Of a stretch of DNA of 44,463 bases, positions 26,321 to 35,137 are shown in pieces. Every line of letters begins with the position of its first letter. The first letter of the stretch is position 1. The notes beneath the pieces are model-generated. The model worked only from the letters and a program-made list of their open reading frames with translations, was not told the origin of the DNA and did no database searches. The DNA comes from an uncultured Mollicutes bacterium (GTDB taxonomy: Bacteria; Bacillota_I; Bacilli_A; Acholeplasmatales; Anaeroplasmataceae), in contig UQGR01000010.1 in the NCBI GenBank assembly GCA_900540705.1, positions 1 to 44,463 on the forward strand, read 5' to 3'. The position numbers and the translations under genes were made by a program.

Positions 26321-26908
26321 CTATACCTCCGCATTCATTTGTTTTTTGTATTGATAACGATGTATTGAATCACTGATAACATTTTTAATAAATAAAAATA
26401 TAAAGTCAACTATAATATAGCATAAGCCATAGGTAAATGGTTCAATACCAGACCCTCCTGTAGTTCCAAACAAATCCAAAATCAAGTTATGTGATGCTAA
26501 GAAAATCGTAATAAAATATAAAATTACGGATAGAACAATATGATAAAGAAAGCAAACGATAAAGGATAAAAATCCTTTAAAGTTAACCATATTATACCGA
26601 TACGTGTTATTTCTCTTATTGTACATCATTCTAACAAAAGGTCTAATAATATAGTTTATAAATAAGCTTATAAATAAAGCAAGCAATACTATAATTTGAA
26701 TACTTGTCGCAACCGCAGCAACTGGATCCCCTTGACTACCACTAAAATCTATACCAATATCCAGTCCACCAATCACACTAAAGAAAACGGCAGCCGCAGC
26801 TGCCCAATACTTTAGCAAAAGAATAATTAGCCAACTTGGAATCTTTGATAGCTTATCTAGCTTATAGGGATTCTGATTTTGAGAATTATCTTTTACTTTT
26901 TTACTCAT
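26321..26908 (-). CDS. Four-helix membrane protein of unknown function (pectin locus, fourth)
   Basis: A 195-residue protein with a polar N terminus, then helices at about 25-46, 65-90, 108-135 and 155-178, and a basic C terminus (RYQYKKQMNAEV). A Gly/Asp-rich loop (GGLDIGIDFSGSQGD) separates helices 1 and 2. I recognise no family; it lacks the EAA loop of ABC permeases and does not resemble DUF624 proteins found in similar loci. Its start overlaps the preceding membrane gene (TAATG) and its stop is 1 nt from the GH28 start, so it is tightly built into the transporter operon. A transporter accessory role is inference. Confidence 0.75.
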   Translation of the reverse strand: MSKKVKDNSQNQNPYKLDKLSKIPSWLIILLLKYWAAAAAVFFSVIGGLDIGIDFSGSQGDPVAAVATSIQIIVLLALFISLFINYIIRPFVRMMYNKRNNTYRYNMVNFKGFLSFIVCFLYHIVLSVILYFITIFLASHNLILDLFGTTGGSGIEPFTYGLCYIIVDFIFLFIKNVISDSIHRYQYKKQMNAEV

Positions 26909-27513
26909 TAGAAATTTACCTTTTTATAATTTCTGTCATAGAAAATGAAACCTAAAATAACACCTGCAACAGAACAAATCATTGAAATTATTACAGATAA
27001 TAGAGACATAACATAATTCGTTGACCAAGTAAAGGTAGCGCCTTCTGGTAGTTGTACAATGTTTTGTTGAACAAGACTAACATATAAGAACAACATAACT
27101 AAATATATTGCACCAGCGGCTAAAATAACTACAGTGGTAATTGTTGCTGTAATTACTGATCCCAAATTCTTCTTCGACATCATATTGAATGCAGTAAATA
27201 GATTCAGAATACCAAATAAAACTAATACGAACAATACTAAAGCCGAAATATCAGGAAAATATTCCGTAGTAGTTAAGACTCCATTTACATAAGTTTCTGA
27301 TTTAAATGCAAATTGATTTACCACAGGAATATGAAATGTTAAAAAGAAACCTAAAAATATACCTGGAACTGCTACCAAAAATCCTGGCAATTTCATTTTA
27401 TTATATTTAAAGGAAGTAAAGAAATCAAAAAATATAAATTTCACATATCTTCCAAAGGATCTCCAAAGTGATTTAGGAGCTTTTGTACTATTTTCTTGTT
27501 TTTTATTTTCCAT
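26908..27513 (-). CDS. Four-helix membrane protein of unknown function (pectin locus, third)
   Basis: A 201-residue protein with an amphipathic aromatic N-terminal stretch (SLWRSFGRYVKFIFFDFF, about 15-32) and helices at about 43-62, 88-110, 120-148 and 167-190. The loop after helix 1 (about 63-87) carries NQFAFKSETYVNGVLTTT and is probably extracytoplasmic. The opening resembles the start of CUT1 permeases, but there is no EAA motif and the protein is too short. Family unknown. It follows the ATPase gene by 14 nt and overlaps the next membrane gene by 1 nt. Confidence 0.75.
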   Translation of the reverse strand: MENKKQENSTKAPKSLWRSFGRYVKFIFFDFFTSFKYNKMKLPGFLVAVPGIFLGFFLTFHIPVVNQFAFKSETYVNGVLTTTEYFPDISALVLFVLVLFGILNLFTAFNMMSKKNLGSVITATITTVVILAAGAIYLVMLFLYVSLVQQNIVQLPEGATFTWSTNYVMSLLSVIISMICSVAGVILGFIFYDRNYKKVNF

Positions 27514-27527
27514 TATATCCTCACTCC

Positions 27528-28631
27528 TTACACTATCATATTTGTAGATTCTTTGTCATAGAAATGAACCTTATTCATATCAAAGCAAGCTCTTACAACT
27601 TCCTTATCAACATCATCACGGCCTTCTATCTTAGCTACTATCGTTTCTGAACCTGCCAAATCACCATATACCAATTTGTAGGATCCTAAATATTCATGAT
27701 AATCTACATGAAGATCAAATACACTTCCTGCATATTTCTTTAAAGAAGCATCATCTACATATACATAGTCAGGACGGGATGCCATTACAACTTCCTTTTC
27801 CTTATAGTCTTTTAAAGCTTCTATCTGCTGTTCTGTTAAAGCAAACTTCGTTCCAGAAACATGCTCAAAATATTTGCCATCCTTTGAAACATTCCCTTGA
27901 TAGAAATTCATTGGTGGTGTTCCTATAAATCCAGCAACAAATATATTCGCTGGATTATCATACATTTCTTTAGGAGTGGCAATCTGTTGAACATAGCCAT
28001 CCTTCATTACTACAATTCTAGTTGCAAGAGTTAATGCCTCAATTTGGTCATGGGTTACATACACAAAGGTTGCATTTAAACGATCATGTAAAAGCATTAG
28101 TTCTTTACGCATGGATCCACGTAATTTTGCATCCAAATTGGATAGTGGTTCATCCAATAGGAATACTACTGGATCACGTACGATAGCTCTACCACATGCA
28201 ACTCTCTGTCTTTGCCCACCAGACAATTGTTTTGGTTTTCTATTTAAATAAGGAGTTAATCCTAATATTTCTGCTGCCTTCATTACTCTCGTATGAATTT
28301 CAACAGGATCTACCTTACGAATTGTTAAAGAGAATGCTAAATTATGATATACCGTCATATGTGCATATAGTGCATAATTTTGGAATACCATTGCGATATC
28401 TCTATCCTTTGGAGCAACGTCGTTTACACGTTTTCCATTAATAATTAAATCACCAGATGAAATTTCTTCTAGTCCTGCAATCATTCTTAAGGTTGTTGAT
28501 TTTCCACAACCAGATGGACCAGCTAAAACGATAAATTCGCCCTTTTCAATTTCAATATTAAAATCATATACAGCATGAAAGCCATTAGGATAGACCTTGT
28601 TGACATCCTTTAAAATAACATCACTAGCCAT
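27528..28631 (-). CDS. CUT1 sugar ABC transporter ATPase (UgpC/MsmK/MsmX type)
   Basis: A 367-residue nucleotide-binding subunit. The Walker A GPSGCGKST, Q-loop MVFQNYALYAHM, signature LSGGQRQRVACGRA, Walker B VVFLLDEPLSNLD and the switch VTHDQIEALT are present; a C-terminal OB/TOBE regulatory region covers about 240-367. In Bacilli, permeases of the LplB/YtcP type usually borrow a distant MsmX-like ATPase. Here the ATPase lies in the same operon, flanked by two pairs of unknown membrane proteins. It may also serve other transporters (inference). GGAGG precedes the ATG. Confidence 0.96.
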   Translation of the reverse strand: MASDVILKDVNKVYPNGFHAVYDFNIEIEKGEFIVLAGPSGCGKSTTLRMIAGLEEISSGDLIINGKRVNDVAPKDRDIAMVFQNYALYAHMTVYHNLAFSLTIRKVDPVEIHTRVMKAAEILGLTPYLNRKPKQLSGGQRQRVACGRAIVRDPVVFLLDEPLSNLDAKLRGSMRKELMLLHDRLNATFVYVTHDQIEALTLATRIVVMKDGYVQQIATPKEMYDNPANIFVAGFIGTPPMNFYQGNVSKDGKYFEHVSGTKFALTEQQIEALKDYKEKEVVMASRPDYVYVDDASLKKYAGSVFDLHVDYHEYLGSYKLVYGDLAGSETIVAKIEGRDDVDKEVVRACFDMNKVHFYDKESTNMIV

Positions 28632-28635
28632 CGAT

Positions 28636-29304
28636 TTATCCTCCTATCTTTCCATTTCTTGAAGCCATATATCTATTGCTCTTGATTATACCAATTACAC
28701 CAGCTGCAATGAAAGCTGCTGCTGCACATGCTAGTAGAACCATCGCCAATACACCTCTAAAATTACCATCCTGTGGTAGCCAGTTCACTGTGCTATCGCT
28801 AGTAGTAATAATCTTACCAATATATTTTCCAGCCTCACTAATAATCTTGTTAGATTCACTTACAATAACTTGAGCTGCATCTTTTTGGTCCTGTGTAGCT
28901 GTAGTTGAACTAATAATTGCATTAGCATCTTTTAATTTAGTTGATGCATCTGTAAATTTATTGAACCAAACCATAATATTTAATGGTATCCAAAAAATTC
29001 TTAAGACACATACTCCACCAATCGCACACATTGTGATTGCTGCCTGCTTAGAATATGCTTTAACCTTTTCACAACAAAGGAAACCGAATAACAGGATAGC
29101 AATATTCATTAATATTTTTAGAAAGCCTAGCATATCGGGATAAAAGCTATTCAAACAAACAAATGCTCCTAAAATACTAAACCCGATTCCTAAAAATCCT
29201 AATTTATATGATAAACCATTCCCACGATAGTGCATCATTTCTGTTTTGATTTTTGTCAATTCAGCACCATCGAGAACTACATTGTTTTCCACTTGATTAC
29301 TCAT
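28636..29304 (-). CDS. Membrane protein of unknown function with Ala/Ser-rich outside loop (pectin locus, second)
   Basis: A 222-residue protein. Cytoplasmic N terminus (about 1-30), helices at about 34-54, 58-78 and 86-112 (with a Cys pair LLFGFLCCEKVK), then a soluble, probably helical segment (about 113-180: DASTKLKDANAIISS and following), and a last helix (about 188-210, Ala-rich). The segment could be extracytoplasmic. The ATG at 29304 overlaps the end of the previous gene by 8 nt; the longer frame runs into that gene. No family recognised. Confidence 0.72.
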   Translation of the reverse strand: MSNQVENNVVLDGAELTKIKTEMMHYRGNGLSYKLGFLGIGFSILGAFVCLNSFYPDMLGFLKILMNIAILLFGFLCCEKVKAYSKQAAITMCAIGGVCVLRIFWIPLNIMVWFNKFTDASTKLKDANAIISSTTATQDQKDAAQVIVSESNKIISEAGKYIGKIITTSDSTVNWLPQDGNFRGVLAMVLLACAAAAFIAAGVIGIIKSNRYMASRNGKIGG

Positions 29305-30004
29305 TTTCAGACACCGCCCTTGCAATAATTTGGTTTCTCTTCTCGGTTGATGAAATATATCTATAAATTGCATATCCGACCATGGCAAGAGAAGCGATTA
29401 AAATCAATATAAATAAAAGATTATAAATAGTAAATGTTGTTGTATCACAGTTATAAAGCTTAGTTAATTCTGCTATAGACAACTGAGAATTTACAGATCC
29501 ATCTTTTTCCTCAATTAGAAGACTAGCTCTGTTATATATATCATATCCTTCATTAAATTTACCGTAAAAGCCACTATTTAAACTGATTAAAACAATACTC
29601 AAAACTGCAATTACACTTGGAACTGCAACTCCAGTAACTAAATTACTTAAATAATAAACCTTTCTACTTTGATTTCCAGCAATCATTAGTACTGCAAATA
29701 ATACTAGTGCTGCCACACCAAAATATAGGATAATATTATTAAAGTCATTTAATGATTGTTGAAAATTATAAATTTTCCACATATCAGGCTTTGCATCTCC
29801 TAATCCGTTAGCAGTATAAAAGTCAATAAAAAACTTATTAATATCTGAGGTCTGTAAATCTACCACACCATCTGAAGATAATGTTGTTAATACTCTAATG
29901 TTTGAGTATTGTGTCATAAAGGCAACAGCTGATATTAATAATATAAAGCATAATACTCCATATAAAATATGAATTAACTTACTTCTTTTGATTAAAAATT
30001 CCAT
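29297..30004 (-). CDS. Four-helix membrane protein with two outside loops (pectin locus, first)
   Basis: A 235-residue protein with helices at about 10-31, 88-110, 118-144 and 194-217. The two intervening polar loops (about 32-87 and 145-193) are likely extracytoplasmic and could contact the solute-binding lipoprotein encoded just upstream (inference). No EAA loop and no family I can name. ATG at 30004 follows GGAGG by 6 nt; a TTG start at 30016 overlaps that site and is unlikely. It is separated from the binding-protein gene by a strong stem-loop. Confidence 0.75.
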   Translation of the reverse strand: MEFLIKRSKLIHILYGVLCFILLISAVAFMTQYSNIRVLTTLSSDGVVDLQTSDINKFFIDFYTANGLGDAKPDMWKIYNFQQSLNDFNNIILYFGVAALVLFAVLMIAGNQSRKVYYLSNLVTGVAVPSVIAVLSIVLISLNSGFYGKFNEGYDIYNRASLLIEEKDGSVNSQLSIAELTKLYNCDTTTFTIYNLLFILILIASLAMVGYAIYRYISSTEKRNQIIARAVSENE

Positions 30005-30030
30005 TTTAACCTCCAAATAATTGAGGGTGT

Positions 30031-30057
30031 GTCTATGGGCTAAATATGCCCATAGAC
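30031..30057 (-). other. Strong intra-operon stem-loop after the binding-protein gene
   Basis: A perfect 10-bp stem GTCTATGGGC/GCCCATAGAC with a 7-nt loop, lying between the solute-binding lipoprotein stop and the next membrane gene. There is no U-tract, so it is more likely a 3' stabiliser or processing stop protecting the binding-protein message than a terminator. Confidence 0.7.
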
Positions 30058-30084
30058 CTCACTCTTTTAAATTTATAAAACTAA

Positions 30085-32439
30085 TTATGCACTCTTACAG
30101 AAGTCAGCAATATGTGCCTCACCTAATGAGTTTGCATAAACATATAAGTATCTCTTAGCATAACCATCAATGTGTGACTTAACAACATCTAAAGTATAAG
30201 CCTGAGAAGACTCACTACCAGTTGTAACATTTCCAACAGGACCATTAACAACTACATTTACCCAGTTCATAGGCTCTGTACTACCCTTATCTGTCCAGAA
30301 GGAAGTAATACCATCATAAGCAGCTTGAACCTTAGTAGATGCACTCCAGTTTACAGGTACTGATGTAGAGAAATCATAAGTAGCTTTAACCTGAGCTAAA
30401 ATTGTAGCACCACTTGCGATAGAGTTCTTTACATTTGTTAAACCAATTTGTGCATGTGCATTAGTTGCCTGGAAATCAGCCTGGTTATTTCTTACACCAC
30501 CGATACCATGAGTAGCACCTAAATTTTCACGCATGAAGCTCCAGAAATCTTTTTTAGACTTTTGAATTTGATCAGATAATTCTACAGATAATACAGGAGC
30601 TTTTTCAGCACCACCTAAGTCAGTAGCAATCATTGGCTTGTCTGCTTTTACGCCATTAATTGTTGGTACATACCAATAAGTTGTTGGACCAAATGTATTA
30701 ACTAAAGCACCATAATCAGAGAATGTTACATCCATTAAACGTAATGCACCTTCAACATTCTGAGCAGTTGTAGGAATACACCAAGAACCAGTCTTTAAAG
30801 TACGGTTAGATTCAACATAACGAGTTAAAGTCTTACCAGTCATAGTTGATAAAGCCTGATCATGTTTCCAGTCTTTTCCAGTAGCCCACATAGTTAATGG
30901 AGAAACAACTGGTCTAATACCTGTAACTGAAATACCTACATCCTTACCTTCTTCATCTTTTTCAGTAATTTTACGAGCACTACGATTAGTACCAATACCT
31001 TCAACAGTATCATTTGCAGCACCAGTAGCAGCTGAATAATCATACATTAAGAAACCGAAGCTAGAATCATTACGAGTCTTCTTGAAGTATTTATCAAGAC
31101 CATATGTTCCACTTGAACCAGTTGCAGGGATATAATAGAAGTCGCTTACAATTAAGCCTTCAGCATATAAATCATGTAATAATTCAAGAGCATCATAAGA
31201 AGCCTGAGTAGTTCCTAAAGATTGTAATTTACCATTAGCATCAAAGAAGAAATTGTTAGATTCAGCATCTAATCCCTGAATACCCCAAATTTGAGCTAAG
31301 TCTAAAATGTTAGCAACACGGTTGTTAGCTTGTCCACGTGGGAAGAATACTTCTACTGTATCAGCCTTACCACCAGAAACTAACTTTGGATTTGCCTTAA
31401 CAACACGCATTAAAGCTACTAAATCATCACAGTTATAAACTGCTGATTCACTTACGAAAATATCAGAATATTTCTTTAAAGTTCCATTGTCAACTAAATG
31501 ACCATAAGCAGCTTTTAGATAATTCTTGAACTGCTGAGCTAAATCCTTACCAGAAACACCCTGTGCTAAAGAAGCATTTTGCTGTTTGATAATGTTATCT
31601 GTCTTCTTAACTTCTACTGTTTGAGCTTTTGCGCCAACAGAAATTGTAACATTAGTATCTGCAGCATAGTTGAAATCTGGATTTAAGAATGGTTGATAAT
31701 TTGCTTCTTTTAAAGTATTATCGCTTCCACCCTTACCACTTAATGTTGAATCAAAGTTACTGAAATTATCAGTATCTAGTAAAGCTTCAACCATTGCAGT
31801 ATCCATAACAAACATTCTTTCGATCTCATTATATCCATCAAAGTATGGAGTATAATAAATCTTTCCTTCTACTGTAATCTGAGACTTAATTGTAGGGTTT
31901 GCGTCTAGATACTTCTTAAAGTTAGGCATTTTACCTTCATTAATATATGGTGTTAAATCATATGCATTACCATCTTTACCCATTGAGTTAATGTTTTTAA
32001 CGGTATTTGCAAATAAATCGATAGCACCACCATCTTTAGTCTTAAATGATTGACCACTTACTGTTTTATAAGTGTCATCATCACTCTTATCTGTATAGCT
32101 TGCAACATCTTTTACAGTTGTTCCTGTAATTTTTCCTAATTCAACCCATGTTGGTAAAATTGTACCTTGTGTATAAGTTACCTTATCAATTGGATTAGTG
32201 TAAGCATCTGGGCTTACATAAGAAACACCGGCAGTACCTGCATAGTTCAAATAAACATTTACATCTTTATTTGTAAGTGTGCCCTCATACTCATAAGCAG
32301 CAGGTGCAGCTTCATAAGTATATCCGTCTTTGTTATAGACAGAACCTGGATTTACCACATTGGTTTGTGGATTACATCCTGAAAGAGTTAACCCAGAAAC
32401 CATAGCCAGTCCAGTAACGGCTAAAATTTTTTTCTTCAT
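30085..32439 (-). CDS. Large extracellular solute-binding lipoprotein of a CUT1 ABC transporter
   Basis: A 784-residue lipoprotein with a signal peptide and lipobox LTLSGC (lipid Cys22). The mature part has type-2 periplasmic-binding features, including YDLTPYINEGKMPNFKKYL and GKIYYTPYFDGYNE, resembling LplA/YtcQ-like oligosaccharide-binding proteins. Those are usually about 450-550 residues, so this one is notably large. With neighbouring polygalacturonase and pectinesterase genes the ligand is probably a (decorated) pectin or rhamnogalacturonan oligomer (inference). An AAGGAG Shine-Dalgarno precedes the ATG; two hairpins lie in the gap upstream. Confidence 0.92.
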   Translation of the reverse strand: MKKKILAVTGLAMVSGLTLSGCNPQTNVVNPGSVYNKDGYTYEAAPAAYEYEGTLTNKDVNVYLNYAGTAGVSYVSPDAYTNPIDKVTYTQGTILPTWVELGKITGTTVKDVASYTDKSDDDTYKTVSGQSFKTKDGGAIDLFANTVKNINSMGKDGNAYDLTPYINEGKMPNFKKYLDANPTIKSQITVEGKIYYTPYFDGYNEIERMFVMDTAMVEALLDTDNFSNFDSTLSGKGGSDNTLKEANYQPFLNPDFNYAADTNVTISVGAKAQTVEVKKTDNIIKQQNASLAQGVSGKDLAQQFKNYLKAAYGHLVDNGTLKKYSDIFVSESAVYNCDDLVALMRVVKANPKLVSGGKADTVEVFFPRGQANNRVANILDLAQIWGIQGLDAESNNFFFDANGKLQSLGTTQASYDALELLHDLYAEGLIVSDFYYIPATGSSGTYGLDKYFKKTRNDSSFGFLMYDYSAATGAANDTVEGIGTNRSARKITEKDEEGKDVGISVTGIRPVVSPLTMWATGKDWKHDQALSTMTGKTLTRYVESNRTLKTGSWCIPTTAQNVEGALRLMDVTFSDYGALVNTFGPTTYWYVPTINGVKADKPMIATDLGGAEKAPVLSVELSDQIQKSKKDFWSFMRENLGATHGIGGVRNNQADFQATNAHAQIGLTNVKNSIASGATILAQVKATYDFSTSVPVNWSASTKVQAAYDGITSFWTDKGSTEPMNWVNVVVNGPVGNVTTGSESSQAYTLDVVKSHIDGYAKRYLYVYANSLGEAHIADFCKSA

Positions 32440-32474
32440 TTTTCCTTCTCCTTTTTTCTTCTAGCACTTCATCA

Positions 32475-32520
32475 AACAATAGTGCCCATTGTTTTTATGT
32501 ATAACAGTATTACCTACTGT
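32475..32520 (-). other. Two small stem-loops ahead of the binding-protein gene
   Basis: AACAAT/ATTGTT (32475-32480 with 32488-32493) and ACAGTA/TACTGT (32504-32509 with 32515-32520) lie in the 93-nt gap between the second permease and the lipoprotein genes. With the 10-bp stem after the gene, they bracket the binding-protein message. Role inferred only. Confidence 0.45.
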
Positions 32521-32532
32521 ACATACCTAATT

Positions 32533-33399
32533 CTACTCTTTAACTCCACCTACGTTTACACCAGCAGCAAAATACTTAGAAAGCTTAGGGTAAACAATGA
32601 TAATAGGAATAATAGAACAAATAATTAACGCATATTGAACAGAATATGGAGAGAATGACACTTCCATATTAGAGGTCATTTCTTCAATCTTCTTTAAATA
32701 ATCTGGCATATAAATCTTAATATAAACCTGTAAAGGCTGATCATTTTGATTTAATAGCATCTGAGCCCACATATATCCATTCCATCTAGATACTGCATAG
32801 AACATTGCAACGGTTGCAATAGAAGCTTTAGACATTGGAATGTATACTCTAGTCATTATTTGGAACTCAGAAGCTCCATCAATTGTCGCTGCTTCTTCTA
32901 TTTCTGTAGGAACAGAACTAAAATAATTTCTCAATAAGATAATATTAAATGCATTAAATCCTAGCGCAATGATAAACATTTCACGATTGTTAACTCCAAA
33001 CCTGATAAAGTTCTGTAGGGTTGGAATCATACCAGCACTAAACCACATTGTAAATACAAGTAAGAAGTTAAAGCCACGGCCAAACATCAATCTTGTCTTT
33101 GATAATGCATAAGCACCAGTTATTGCAACAAGCATAGACACTAATGTACCATACATTGTAATAAAGAATGAGTTACAATAAGCTAGCCAGAATCCTTTAG
33201 CATTGGCAACCTCTAAAAGAGCATCAATCTGAAAACCAATTGGAAAAATTGTTACCTGTGAATTATCTACTGCTTCCTTACCAGAAAAGGTATTTGCTAG
33301 TAGGAAAGCAAAAGGGAATAAACATACCAAAGCAAATGCAGTCAATAGCACATAGGCTAATACCTTAAATATGACTTCTGATTTATCTAAACGTTTCAT
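32533..33399 (-). CDS. CUT1 ABC transporter permease, LplC/YtcP type
   Basis: A 288-residue inner-membrane permease with about six helices. The EAA loop that contacts the ATPase is EEAATIDGASEFQIMTRVYIP, ending in a family-typical IPMSK. The C terminus FAAGVNVGGVKE matches LplC-type subunits (usual end ...GVNVGAVKG). It pairs with the upstream permease, 11 nt away. AGGAGG precedes the ATG. Confidence 0.95.
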   Translation of the reverse strand: MKRLDKSEVIFKVLAYVLLTAFALVCLFPFAFLLANTFSGKEAVDNSQVTIFPIGFQIDALLEVANAKGFWLAYCNSFFITMYGTLVSMLVAITGAYALSKTRLMFGRGFNFLLVFTMWFSAGMIPTLQNFIRFGVNNREMFIIALGFNAFNIILLRNYFSSVPTEIEEAATIDGASEFQIMTRVYIPMSKASIATVAMFYAVSRWNGYMWAQMLLNQNDQPLQVYIKIYMPDYLKKIEEMTSNMEVSFSPYSVQYALIICSIIPIIIVYPKLSKYFAAGVNVGGVKE

Positions 33400-33410
33400 G
33401 TTTTCCCCTC

Positions 33411-34430
33411 CTAGAACAATGATGTAGAGGATACTCTACGAGAAATAGCATTTGCACCTAATACTAAGCACATCGCAATAATGGAATTAAATAAGTCGGC
33501 AACAATACCAATTTGAGGTACTGCCTTACTACCATCCGTAGATCCATTATCTGCACGACCAGACATACGATAAACTAGGGTTGATACAACATCACCTGTT
33601 TCATAAGCATCTGGTTTATTACCAATCAATAAAATTATCTTTTCATAACCGATATTCAATATTTGACCAATACGCATAATTAACATAATGGTAAGCGTAG
33701 GCGCCATACCTGGGAATGTAATATACCGAATTTGTTGCATCTTTGTTGCACCATCAATACGAGCTGCCTCATAGCTTGTTGGGGAGATTGCTAAAACAGC
33801 AGCAAAATATACAATGGAGCCATAACCTGCACCTTCCCAAACTCCAGAAACCTGATATATCGGTCTAAAGAATTTTGGTGAAGTTAAAATTGAATTTGTA
33901 CCCTCATGGATCCCCATTGCTGAAACCATACTATATAGCCAACCTGGATGCCCACCATTAGATCCTTCACACCATAGAGTAATAATTGTTGTTACTACTA
34001 CGGTAGATACAAAGTGAGGTAAATAAACACATACCTGTAAAACACTACGATATTTCGTATTTTTAATCTCACTAAATAGTAATGCAATGAAAATTGGAAT
34101 TGGGAAACCAAAAATCAAACCATACATACTATTTACAAAGGTATTTCTAAAGGCTCTCCAGAACTGTAGTGCGTAGTCTCCAGCGAAGATTTCCATAAAC
34201 CAATGTAGACCTGCCCATTGCTTGTTAAGCTCTATCTCAACATCTGAGCCCCATTTAAATCCTGTTAAAATACCTCCAATTGGTAAGTACTTAAACAAGA
34301 TTAAGAATGCAAACATAGGAATCAGTAGCACATACAAACGCCAATCCTTAATCAATGTGTGTAGGATATTTTTCCATTTGTTACGTTCTACTTCTTCTAC
34401 AACATTCTGATCAACTACATTTTTTTGCAT
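33411..34430 (-). CDS. CUT1 ABC transporter permease, LplB/YteP type
   Basis: A 339-residue permease with about six helices. The N terminus DWRLYVLLIPMFAFLILFKYLP and the EAA loop YEAARIDGATKMQQIRYITFP are typical of LplB-type subunits of oligosaccharide importers. It has a loop insertion around GEGSNGG/WLYSMVSAMG. It forms the heterodimeric channel with the next permease and uses the operon's ATPase. Confidence 0.95.
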   Translation of the reverse strand: MQKNVVDQNVVEEVERNKWKNILHTLIKDWRLYVLLIPMFAFLILFKYLPIGGILTGFKWGSDVEIELNKQWAGLHWFMEIFAGDYALQFWRAFRNTFVNSMYGLIFGFPIPIFIALLFSEIKNTKYRSVLQVCVYLPHFVSTVVVTTIITLWCEGSNGGHPGWLYSMVSAMGIHEGTNSILTSPKFFRPIYQVSGVWEGAGYGSIVYFAAVLAISPTSYEAARIDGATKMQQIRYITFPGMAPTLTIMLIMRIGQILNIGYEKIILLIGNKPDAYETGDVVSTLVYRMSGRADNGSTDGSKAVPQIGIVADLFNSIIAMCLVLGANAISRRVSSTSLF

Positions 34431-34453
34431 AAAATAACACGCCTTTCTCTATA

Positions 34454-35122
34454 TTATTCTTTATCATCATTATCTAAAGAATCTTTTTTCCCCGCATTCT
34501 TTAAATAATCTTCCTCTGCTTTTCGATCTGCTAAAATCTGTTCTCTTTCTGCTGCTATTTTTTCTTCAAAATTCAGCATTACCTTTTGATGAAGTAATAT
34601 CAGTCCCATTACAAATGCTATTCCATAGCCCATTATGTCATAGCCTACAGAATTATTTATAATATATCCATTGTCTCCTCTAAGAATAAATGCATATATT
34701 ATTCCTCTCACTAGTTCAAAAATCAAGCAATCTGCAAGAATCATCACAGGTGCAAACCATTTGTATTTCTGTAAAAGAACATTTGTTTTAAATTTATGAA
34801 AAGGAATTAGATTTACAGATAATGCAGCTAAACCAAAAAATACACTTAATAGCATTTTCCAGTCATAAACTCCAAAACCCTTATCATGAAAGAAAAGGAA
34901 CTGTCCACCTATAAAGTTGCCCAATGCACAGAATGGAACAACTAGAAGACCTTTCCAGCCCCATCTAACTAAAGCTACTATTGTAATAAGGAGTGAAACT
35001 ACCGTCATTGGATAGGCTCCAACAAACATATAGTTTATAAAATATGTTCCTACTGCCTCTAGGATTAATCCTATACCACTCAGCATAGAAAGATCAATCA
35101 ACATATATTTTTTTATACTCAT
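34454..35122 (-). CDS. Six-helix membrane protein of unknown function
   Basis: A 222-residue protein with about six transmembrane helices over residues 8-180 and a charged, probably coiled-coil cytoplasmic tail (EEKIAAEREQILADRKAEED onward) ending in an Asp-rich stretch. The size and helix layout recall ECF transporter S components, but I see no diagnostic motif and would not assign it. It lies between the acetylesterase and the LplB-type permease, 24 nt and 15 nt from its neighbours, so it belongs to the pectin operon. Confidence 0.75.
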   Translation of the reverse strand: MSIKKYMLIDLSMLSGIGLILEAVGTYFINYMFVGAYPMTVVSLLITIVALVRWGWKGLLVVPFCALGNFIGGQFLFFHDKGFGVYDWKMLLSVFFGLAALSVNLIPFHKFKTNVLLQKYKWFAPVMILADCLIFELVRGIIYAFILRGDNGYIINNSVGYDIMGYGIAFVMGLILLHQKVMLNFEEKIAAEREQILADRKAEEDYLKNAGKKDSLDNDDKE

Positions 35123-35137
35123 TTAAACACCTCAAGC

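Noticed and set aside
34454..35122. Assignment as an ECF-transporter S component
   Set aside because: Helix number and size fit, but no family motif, and the locus encodes a CUT1 rather than an ECF energising module.
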